Made by a program: the position numbers and the translations under genes
The notes under the pieces: generated by a model
The model's input: only the letters and a program-made list of their open reading frames with translations
Database searches by the model: none
What the model was told of the DNA's origin: nothing
Shown: positions 56,501 to 64,000 of the stretch, piece by piece
Position numbering within the stretch: the first letter of the stretch is position 1
Layout: each line of letters starts with the position of its first letter
NCBI GenBank assembly: GCA_030544215.1
Contig: JARZZO010000004.1
Span: forward strand, 43,265,980 to 43,329,979
DNA: 64,000 nucleotides
Direction: 5' to 3'
Source: Zantedeschia hybrid cultivar
Lineage: Eukaryota > Streptophyta > Magnoliopsida > Alismatales > Araceae

Positions 56501-58154
56501 AGTTAATCAATTATCTCGATAAGTTAGTTGATCAACTAGAGTTGAACCCCATTGCCTTCTGAAAATCAATAAGTACCAGACTAACCTGAAATTGGAACCG
56601 AATTACAAAGCAAATCTGGCCAATTTAATTGGTTATCAAATCAATGTATAATTTAATCAAATACATGTAGGATTAAGATCAAATTACAGATGAAAATAGG
56701 TCAAGTCTGAATATCAAATAAATCTAAACTGATCTAGTACATGATTAACTCATGATCAAACTGTGGAAACATTTAGGAATTGATTAATCATAGAATAACT
56801 GATTTACAGTAGATTCGAACAGGTCCAATCATATTCTTAACTTAACTGATTCTCAGCTGATTCAAAGAATTTTAATAGATAGTAACTTATTATGTGTAAA
56901 AATCAATCTTACATATCAAATACTAAGCAAATGAACATGCATTTAACCACAACATAAAGGGCGCCTATACATATACTAAAGAACCTAGGCAAAAGTGCTA
57001 AGGTCTTGGTTGACTGTGCAAAACTAAGGAGTCTCATGTCCCACCCAAGCCGTACATAATGTTCTGGCAAAAGATTCCACCTGTTGCCCACAAGTTATGA
57101 CCCACCTTGTGAATGCTCACAAGGTTGGCCCAAAACTCTCCTACCATGGCACTGTCCGAACAGATAGTTCTCACTGACAGATGACACAGATCTAATATTA
57201 TTTTACAGGTTCTTAAGTTGCTAAGGTCTCATGCTAAGCTTATATATATAGGTACAAAGTTAGTTAACAGATAGATTAATATCATGAAGTATTATCCAGA
57301 CTCTTCCAGGAAGAATAATGAAAGATCACAGATTTATCAAGAACACCATGGAATACTGAACAAAGATTTTAGAACAAATTTGATACTAACGTTTTAATTT
57401 TGAAAACCTTGAAAAAAGTTGAGTTTTTTGTATACAAAATATGTCTTGCTTAGGGTAATCATCACCTACGTCAGATCCAAGTTCTAAGATTCCCGGAGAT
57501 CCTCCTCTAGCTTCTAACCCTTTTCCCGCGACTGCTAGATCTCCTGAAAGATGCAGCAGCAATCAGAACTCCAAACACTCTCTCAATGAACTTTCTCTCT
57601 CTCTCTCTCTGAAATTCCACCCAGCTCTTACCGTCAAGAACTTCTCACAGCAGCTAGGCTTATCGCACACTATAAGTGTCCTATTTATATCTACTTAGAT
57701 CTTAGTTGGAATCCTAACCGTCCTCCTCTCAGATCCCACTGGGTCGCAAACACCTAAGGAAAAGTTTCCTCTCCACGAATTGGACTTGGCTTCTGCAGGC
57801 TATACATCTTTTCAGAACTGAATCCAACACAAATCATGAACAATTACTGCTCTGGGGAAGGAATCGGACTTGGATTCCTCACAGGCAAACCTAGAAACAA
57901 TATCCGACTGAAATTCTCCCTCAACTTTCCAAATCGAGCTCCCACTAATAACAGATCACCTAACTCCAGGAATCCTCCAATTAATCAGTCTACAGACCAC
58001 TTCATTGATCGACAAGCCACTTAAATCAATATACAGAATAGAACAGGTAACTTAATCAATAGAACCTGGAATTAATCAACTAGATATATCACCTAAGAGG
58101 GTCTCACTGCCTAAGTTAATTGAAATCTCTAACCTATTCTGTTTCAGTTTAGAC

Positions 58155-58498
58155 CAAGGCTTGCCACATCGTACTGGATCGGGCCGCCTTGTACGATTGA
58201 CTAGTATCTGGGCGAGTCTGATCCGCTGGTACGCATCGAGTCGGACCAGATCGTGCCGACTCATACATACATCATGGGTTGTTTTAAATTGAGTTTTTTT
58301 CCATTTGATAAGTAAATTTATACTTTTTACATCAATTAATAAGATACATTTCTCTAAAACATGACTTAAACTCGTTACTCTTAACAATCTCATTGGCTTG
58401 ACTCTTGCGACTTGTGCGAGTTGGACCGAGTCGGATTGGATCCAGCTCGTATCTGGCCAAACCTGATCTGATCCGAATCCCCCAGTCAGCAAACCTTG
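58155..58498. mobile_element. hAT MITE, family B copy 2
   Basis: TIRs CAAGGCTTGCC and, reverse-complemented, CAAGGTTTGCT; perfect 8-bp target duplication GTTTAGAC (58147-58154, 58499-58506). The partner LTR has a single GTTTAGAC (about 49696-49703). 344 bp, non-coding, with CGAGTC/GACTCG words. A degraded relative lies at 9065-9375. Confidence 0.93.
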
Positions 58499-58549
58499 GT
58501 TTAGACTAATAAGTTACTTACTAATGAGTACCTAGGCCATAACATGCAC

Positions 58550-59377
58550 ACTTGCATAGGGTTGAGATGGCAGCACTGGTAGTGGCCATCAATCCCCGTG
58601 CCAAGTTCACCGATAAGCAGATCAATGCCATCCTCGAGGAGGCCTTCCGCATCCACTCTGACTTCATCCACCCTGCCTGCAGCCTCATGCTCGACAGCCT
58701 CCTCTGCACCTATAACAACAATGCCAACAATGTCAACAGTAACCTCGATGTTGTTGGGCTCATTCCCCCCTCCTCACCTACACCACCCTACTCCCCAGGC
58801 TGAACCATACTCCTTCTCCAGGGTTCCATGCTCTCTGAGGCCGCCTCCTCCTTTGCTGCCCCTAAGGACTGTGCTGCAACTGAAGGGAGGACCACCACCA
58901 GTGCCCCCGCTGAACCCCTCCAGGAGAAGCTGCAGCAGCAGGTGGCGGCATGGGCAGCGTCACCCAACCACGGCATCCTCTACACGAGACACTGTGAATC
59001 GTGGATGCTCTGGAGACTTTGATAAGCAGCAGCACCAGGTGCACATGCCCACGCTCAGGCACCTGCACTTGCCCGGTGCCCGCCCACCTGCATAGGGACG
59101 CAGGGGCCTGGGCTTGGGACTTTGGTCTCATATCAGAAACCAAAAGAAAAACTCCCACATCACAGCTGTTTCAGCAATAGATCTCTAACAACTTGGCTTG
59201 GATTTGTATGAGTTAATGACTTGAGCTGAGCTCGAGTCAAGCAGATTTTTTTATTGAGCCGAGCTCGAGCACATAAATAAGTTTGAGATTAGCTCGGGCT
59301 AAAGCCCTAGCTCAAAAATTGTTGGCTGAACCAAGCTCGAGCTTGTGAAAGCTCGACTCGGCTCGTTGCCACCCGTA
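58550..59377. mobile_element. hAT-type element with gene-like cargo, right part
   Basis: Resumes after gypsy B. The first half is GC-rich and gene-like; the last 200 bp are rich in GAGCTCGAG and GAGCC words and end CTCGGCTCGTTGCCACCC GTA, the complement of the left terminus. Without gypsy B the element is about 940 bp. Confidence 0.65.
58567..58803 (+). pseudogene. Captured gene fragment in the hAT-type element (unrecognised)
   Basis: An open frame starting MAALVVAINPRAKFTDKQIN then AILEEAFRIHSDFIHPACSL and MLDSLLCTYNNNAN, with codon-like GC3 bias and an amphipathic helical look quite unlike the surrounding AT-rich repeats. It ends in a proline-rich tail. The following 290 bp stay GC-rich in other frames (58828-59022 contains AEPLQEKLQQQVAAWAAS), suggesting more of the same source gene with shifts. 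I do not recognise the family. Confidence 0.5.
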
Positions 59378-59884
59378 CCTACAAGAACCAATAGGGACCT
59401 CCAAATGCCATAGACTTGGGTAGAAAAAGAGAAATCAGAAGAGATACACTGTCACACACCATCCTGGTTTGGCTTAACTCAACCTACTACAGTTGCAAAG
59501 ATGGACTAATTCATATTTTATGCAACAAATTTATAATGAAGTAGAACATCATAACAAAATTTACGAAACAAGAGGAATATCCAGGACCATTTATATAAAT
59601 TACATGAAAATAGTTTACATTAATCATGCTCATCTCTTTACTTTACCATTAGGTTTGTCTTCATATCTCAAATGACCTGCATGCCTTTAAGCTTCAATAC
59701 CTGAACTACTTTAATAAGAGGGTGAGTCATGTGACTATGCAGGCATCCAAATTACATTATGGCATACATTTTCCTAGGTTATGTAGGCATACTGTTTCAT
59801 AACATAACTGAATTATACATTCATATGGGTTGCCTAGCATTAACAAGTTACACATTCTTATATTTTCTATGCCACAAGACTGTC
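59378..59884. other. Unassigned DNA
   Basis: AT-rich, no gene or repeat recognised. It separates the hAT-type element from the LINE 3' end. Confidence 0.4.
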
Positions 59885-60188
59885 TTTTTTTTTCTGAAGA
59901 AATTATGGTATGTACCACCAATTTTATTAAATAAAGAGAGGTAGTACATCCAAAGTTGAGGTAAGGAGAGATTCCTAACCCTTAGAACAACAACAGCAAC
60001 TACTACATCATTGGAAAAGAAGAAACAGTAAACTCTTGCAGCACTTGGATAAATTTTGACCAGTCACCCTCAGAAATACGCGGAATAAATCTGCCCCACA
60101 GAGATAAAACCTGCAGGTTGGAAGCAAATGTTCTCAACATAGAATTTCCTCCCTCTGAAAATGCTATCATTTCTACGTCTCCAAATAC

Positions 60189-60494
60189 TCAACATACTGC
60201 ATGTGGAATGAGGAAAATAATTTTTGCCTGATTATCCGAACCTCCCTGCCTCCAATATCTTTTGAAACAAATAGACATTTCCTCTAAAGTTCTGAAGTTT
60301 AGAGGGAAATTCATAATGGAAGCAATTATTCTCCAAACATCTTTACTGATATCACATTGTATGAAAAGATGGTCTACTGCTTCCTCATATTCTCCACAGA
60401 AAGTACATAACACATCTGAATCATTAGCCCATTTCTTTCGGAAGACTTTGGTTACTATTCTCCTCTGTAGAAGTAACCACATGAATGCTCTCAC
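60189..60494 (-). pseudogene. LINE ORF2 C-terminal zf-RVT domain
   Basis: Reads MRAFMWLLLQRRIVTKVFRK then VLCTFCGEYEEAVDHLFIQC and VWRIIASIMNF. This is the zinc-binding reverse transcriptase domain (C-X2-C ... H-X4-C) at the end of plant L1 ORF2, here just after the thumb and linker. Confidence 0.88.
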
Positions 60495-60653
60495 TTTGAT
60501 TGGGGACTTTGTTTTTCACACTTCTGCATATTGACTGTCTACTGGGAGATCTCCTTCAATCATTTCATATAGGGAATTCGCAAAGAAATAATTCTTCTTC
60601 CGGCCCCATACAAACATATCCATCTGATCGTCAATAGGCTTCACTTCAGTCAG

Positions 60654-61301
60654 TCAGTTCAAGAGCTGTAAATAATCTTCAAACTCACTATCTTTGAGAT
60701 CTCTTCTGAGGTTGAGTATCCAATGAACTCTTCCACCTTCTATGTAATATGAGTCTTTGACTGAGGCCCATTTATGTACAACCAGGTTGAATGTTGAAGG
60801 AAATTTTTGTTTGAGGATACAGTCTCCTACCCATTTATCAAACCAGAACAGTGTGTTGTCCCCATTGCCAATCTTGACAGACAATCCCTTGGTCACCCAT
60901 TTTTTGGCTTTCAAAATACCTTTCCATATAGGTGACATAGAAGTCAGATTTCCCGGATTAAGATAAAACTTCCCACCTCCCTGATAATGCTTAACCTTCA
61001 AAATCCTCTTCCATAACAGATCATCTTGCCATAGTACTTCTGATAGCCATTTCCCAAGTGAAGCAAAATTCATGGATGCAAGATTTTTGACTCCCAAGCC
61101 TCCATTCTTGACAGGAGTACAAACTTTCTTCCATTGTACTAATGGAACTGCCTTCGAATCATTGTTTGTGCCTCCCCATAAGAATTTCCTCCTTATTCTG
61201 TCCAATTGTGCAATGACTGCCTTAGGAACCACAAAAAGTAAAAGAAAATGCAACGGTACAGATGATAAAACTGAGTTCAACAAAGTAATTCTTCCTCCCA
61301 A
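60654..61301 (-). pseudogene. LINE ORF2 region following the RT core
   Basis: An unbroken 215-codon frame with GGRITLLNSVLSSVPLHFLL, LDRIRRKFLWGG, GGLGVKNLASMNFASLGKWL, WKRILKVKHY and IGNGDNTLFWFDKWVGD. These are hallmark blocks of plant L1 ORF2 between RT and zf-RVT. A stop or frame change at its end separates it from the zf-RVT frame. Confidence 0.92.
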
Positions 61302-61337
61302 ACTGAGATTCCTGGCCTTCCCTTGAGAAAGTGTCCT

Positions 61338-62014
61338 CTACACTCTTATGATAAGTATATCCCATTCTGTCTTCTTAAGAGATCTGAAGTGAACTGGAAG
61401 ACCCAAGTATGCCATTGGCAGACTGTCCACCTGACAACCCAACATCTGAGCACAATCATTTATCTGATTATCCTCCATATTTATGTCAATTATGGAGCTT
61501 TTATCATAATTTATTTTCAATCCAGAAATGTACTCAAAGCTCTTAAGTACAAACATGAGATCCTGGATTTGTTCTGCCCCTCCTCCTAAGAAAATAAGTA
61601 TATCATCTGCAAATTGCAGATGAGAGATGCACTCTAATGTTCTAAGAACCTTAACACCTTGAAACCACCCTTGACATTCTGCCTTCTTAAACATTCTACT
61701 AAAGATATTTGCCATCAAAATTAAAAGATAAGGAGATAGAGGTCTCCTTGTCTTAGACCTCTTGTAGTCTTGAAATAGCCAACTACCTCACCATTGAACA
61801 GCATAGAAAAAGTAGCCGTGGATAACAATCCTTCACTAGTTGAATCCATTCCTGTGTAAATTCATGAAGCTGCATAACATTCAATAAATATTTCCAAGAC
61901 ACTCTATCATATGATTTTATTGAAATCAATCTTGACGAGCATTTCTTGTTTCTGACTTTGTTTCATAGAGGACAGAACTTCATGGGCAGTGAGGAAAGCA
62001 TGAAACAAGGAAGG
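61338..62014 (-). pseudogene. LINE ORF2 reverse transcriptase core, broken
   Basis: Frame 61338-61718 holds the catalytic box SHLQFADDILIFLGG with both Asp residues, then SGLKINYDKSSII and MAYLGLPVHFRSLKK. Upstream (61719-62014), in mixed frames, are LTAHEVLSSMKQSQ and VKIDFNK, corresponding to the L1 motifs AHE..... and K.D..KAYD, where the catalytic YD is disrupted by a frame break. Confidence 0.88.
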
Positions 62015-62035
62015 TAGAATCGGCACAAATCAGAT

Positions 62036-62195
62036 CGGATCAGCTGATCCGCTCGGCTTTCGGCCGGACCGATCCGATCATGAGCCATGACCCACAGTTC
62101 CTTTCCTAGGATCGGTCGAGATCCGGCCGGATCGGCTGATCCGAGGCCCAACGGCTAGTTCGCAGCTAGCCGTTGGGAATGTTCCCAATGGCTAG
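62036..62195. repeat. Subterminal palindromes of the hAT element
   Basis: CGGATCAGCTGATCCG at 62036-62051 is a perfect 16-bp palindrome. CCAACGGCTAG (62148-62158) pairs with CTAGCCGTTGG (62166-62176) over 11 bp. CTAGCCGTTGGGAA (62166-62179) also pairs 13 of 14 with TTCCCAATGGCTAG (62182-62195) across TG. The middle arm can thus form either of two hairpins. Repeated GATCGG/CCGATC words lie between. Confidence 0.9.
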
Positions 62196-62456
62196 CAAGG
62201 GCCTTGGGATTTGGGGTTATAAAACCCCCCCAAGGCCTTCCCCCATCCCCGCCAACTCAATTTCTTACTTCTCTCTCTAAGTTCTTTCTCTCTAAGTTTT
62301 CTCTCTCTCTAAATTCTCTCTCTTTCTCTCTAAGATCTCATAAGGTTCTTATTGCTCTCTAAAGCTCTCATTGGTGTAATTGAGCTTTGGGGGACATTTT
62401 TTATTTTTTATTTTTCTAATTTTTTCTTTCTTAATCTTTTAGTTTATACCTTTAAC

Positions 62457-62666
62457 ATGTCTACCTCGGGGCAAAATGAGGTAACATCCAGCTCTTCTCG
62501 GAGCAACCCCGGATGGAACCATTGCACAGTGGTGGACATGAATGCTCGTAAGGTCAAATATAACTATTGTGGCAGAGTTATTTTAGGTGAAAATTTTCAT
62601 CTCAAGCAACATTTGGCGGCATCAAAGGTGAAGTCAAAACTTGTTCTAATGCCCCATCGGAGATAA
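62457..62666 (+). pseudogene. hAT transposase N-terminal BED-type zinc finger
   Basis: ATG at 62457 opens MSTSGQNEVTSSSSRSNPGW. The finger follows as VKYNYCGRVILGENFHLKQH with a DMNARKVKY approach, matching the plant hAT BED pattern C-X-(Y/W)-C ... H-X3-5-H in part; the first Cys position is Asn, so binding is doubtful. The frame stops at 62666. BED fingers bind the transposon ends. Confidence 0.75.
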
Positions 62667-62944
62667 GGAATCAATTCAATAACTACTTATGATAGAAAGA
62701 TGCCGAGAGAGGAGTGACATTTATAGTGAGGGGTCGAGTTAGAGAGGAGATGACCCGTCCTTCGGCCATCGGAGTGCACATATACCCTCCGAAGGAAGAA
62801 CCACAAAATATACAAAGAAGGAGATCTACTTCATTTGCAGATTTTGAATCAAGTAATGTTTATACTACTCAACATCTCATTAGTCTTGTTTTTCTAGAAT
62901 TTTCAATATGAATTATTTATTTCTTTTCTTTTATTCATTCTTAA

Positions 62945-63469
62945 GATGAAATGTGAGGTGCAATGGAAGCTAGCCGAAAATCTTTTGCCAATGAGGATTT
63001 TTACAGACGGACTAGTTGACACGTTGGATAAGAAAGTGACTCCAGACAAGGACCCAATGAAGAGGAAATTTATGACCTAACTAAGGACGATGATCCTAGG
63101 GTAGGCCCAATAGATCCATATATGATATAGAGGAGGAGTAGGCAACCATTTATTACGGCTGCCATGAAAAATTTGAAGACATGCAAGGAAAAGATTGGCC
63201 AAGCTTATTCAAGATGGTTCATCTACAATAGCATGCCGACGAACGCTGCTAAGGGTCCTTATTGGGAGGACATGATCGAGACAATCGGAAAAGTAAGTAA
63301 AGGTGTTTCGGGACCAACGCCCAAGAAAATCTACACCACTTATTTGCCTCAAGAGGTAGCCGATCTCGAGGAATACATCAAGTTCTTTAAAAGAATATGG
63401 GATGAGAGAGGCTGTACAATTATGACTGGTGGCTGGACAGGTGAGCATATCCAATTAGGGATGTCATGA
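62945..63469 (+). pseudogene. hAT transposase DUF659 region
   Basis: Frame 63164-63469 contains SRWFIYNSMPTNAAKGPYWE, DMIETIGKVSKGVSGPTPKK, then LEEYIKFFKRIWDERGCTIM and TGGWTG. These match the DUF659 hAT domain (N..PFN.A..P.Y..M, G.G...P....I, W...GC.IM.DGWT). Here the Asp of the DGWT motif is Gly, which would remove a catalytic acid of the RNase H fold. Upstream stops break the link to the BED finger. Confidence 0.85.
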
Positions 63470-63529
63470 TTACTTCTTCATTAATGACTACTTTGTCACG
63501 GACTCATTTTTTTAATATACATAACAAGG

Positions 63530-63975
63530 AAGAGCATGATCAACTTCTTTATGTACTGTCAAGCTAGGACTGTTTTCTGGAAGTCAATTGATGCCAGTGG
63601 TAAGGTCAAGAATGCTGATTTTCATCGAGACCAATTCTCATATACTTCATCTCAAGCTCCATCACAAGGGTATAGAGCTTATAATCCCTATGCATACGTA
63701 CCCCTAGCAGGGGATTATGCAGCTCAACCCTCTGATGTATCGAGTTACTCAGGAGGATATAGATCAAGAGCATATCCTCAATACTCGGATGCATCTAGAT
63801 GATCTTATTATGGAGGTGATGCACAACAATGGGTGCCGGTGACAATCATCTATGGCCACATAGATGAGTATCACCGATTTTTTGATGAATATAGACAATA
63901 GTATGAGTCTTACATGTCTTGGAAAAACTATGTCCAATATTTGTATAACACCTACAAGGTAAGACTACAATGATT
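63530..63975 (+). pseudogene. hAT transposase: end of DUF659 joined to Tyr-rich C-terminal tail
   Basis: The frame 63536-63802 begins MINFFMYCQARTVFWKSIDA, which follows DUF659 in family members. Within about 15 residues it changes to a Tyr/Ser/Gln-rich tail (QGYRAYNPYAYVPLAGDYAA and so on). The insertion domain, remaining catalytic acids and hATC dimerisation domain, normally several hundred residues, are missing, so an internal deletion near 63600-63630 joins the two. Confidence 0.7.
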
Positions 63976-64000
63976 TTTTTGTTTTTTTTTTTATCATTCA

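Larger units (their letters stand above)
44544..58544 (-). mobile_element. Complete Ty3/gypsy chromovirus (gypsy B), Tekay/Del-like
   Basis: Two colinear LTRs (44544-49748 including a LINE; 55209-58544 including a MITE) flank a 5.4-kb interior in minus orientation. The target duplication TGCAC is perfect (44539-44543 and 58545-58549). Primer site and polypurine tract are in place. The interior order is gag, protease, RT, RNase H, integrase, then a chromodomain-like tail with TKVIPLVKVLW, as in chromoviruses whose chromodomain is thought to guide integration to heterochromatin. Many stops, loss of the RT catalytic residue and three secondary insertions show it is old and inactive. Confidence 0.92.
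55209..58544 (-). repeat. Gypsy B 5' LTR, containing a hAT MITE
   Basis: Starts TGACCTATCACATCCCTG and ends GGCCATAACA. About 2.98 kb without the MITE. The site equivalent to the LINE insertion in the other LTR is intact near 57315-57335. Confidence 0.9.
59885..62014 (-). mobile_element. 5'-truncated L1-type LINE
   Basis: The minus-strand element ends TTTAATAAAATTGGTGGTAC followed by an A run (plus-strand T9 at 59885-59893), typical of a LINE 3' end. It contains the C-terminal half of ORF2. The 5' side is cut at 62015 by a hAT element, so the remaining ORF2 and ORF1 are not present. No target duplication could be set. Confidence 0.85.
62015..64000 (+). mobile_element. hAT transposon, left end to window edge
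   Basis: Begins TAGAATCGGCACAAATCAG inside LINE ORF2, resembling hAT ends (TAGGG-type with substitutions). A palindrome-rich subterminal part (62036-62195), a CTCTCTAA-rich leader and a transposase gene follow. The right end is outside the window. Confidence 0.65.

Noticed and set aside
58862..59158. Minus-strand 98-codon frame
   Set aside because: Shadow of the GC-rich captured fragment on the opposite strand; no domain.

Overview
The window is plant nuclear DNA, almost certainly from an angiosperm. It has spliced host-gene fragments and a dense, nested set of Ty1/copia, Ty3/gypsy chromovirus, L1-type LINE, hAT and MITE sequences, with methionine-initiator-tRNA primer sites. No prokaryotic features, rRNA or tRNA genes were seen. 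I cannot name the species.

Layout. 1-2400: the end of a plus-strand host gene resembling F-box/Sel1-repeat proteins. 2400-13700: gene-free DNA with a small MITE, old LTR pieces (5.6-7.0 kb, 7.1-7.3 kb, 9.9-12.05 kb), two more MITEs and a gypsy gag scrap. 13.7-19.4 kb: a copia LTR with primer site and leader, then a decayed SIRE-like copia RT/RNase H and its 3' region. 19.4-38.5 kb: a minus-strand gypsy element (A). Its integrase is split by a solo copia LTR, and its 5' LTR is split by a complete 9.4-kb copia element (28882-38257, target duplication CTGCT). 38.5-40.0 kb: another copia LTR remnant carrying a hAT MITE. 40.0-44.4 kb: host DNA with the last exon of an F-box/WD-40 gene on the minus strand. 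44.4-59.4 kb: a small hAT-type transposon with GC-rich gene-like cargo, split by a complete 14-kb gypsy element (B, target duplication TGCAC). Gypsy B was itself hit by an ORF1-only LINE, a cargo-bearing hAT and a hAT MITE. 59.9-62.0 kb: a truncated LINE ORF2 on the minus strand. 62.0-64.0 kb: a plus-strand hAT transposase gene with an internal deletion, running off the window.

The genes do not form a pathway; the window records successive insertions. A relative order can be read: hAT-cargo element, then gypsy B, then LINE/hAT/MITE insertions; and older copia LTR, then gypsy A, then solo LTR and the young copia. Two sister LTRs supply natural empty sites.

The most unusual structure is in the 2.85-kb leader of the complete copia element. 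One array holds about twelve short inverted repeats, arms of 8-12 bp around a 3-nt loop, with arm sequences that change together. Nearer gag are four longer stem-loops with an identical 20-nt apical core and different, mostly complementary, basal arms. Related short palindromes (AATCGATT arrays and GCRTCCA..TGGAYGC-like units) stud the LTRs of unrelated elements here. All homology statements are by eye; no search was run.
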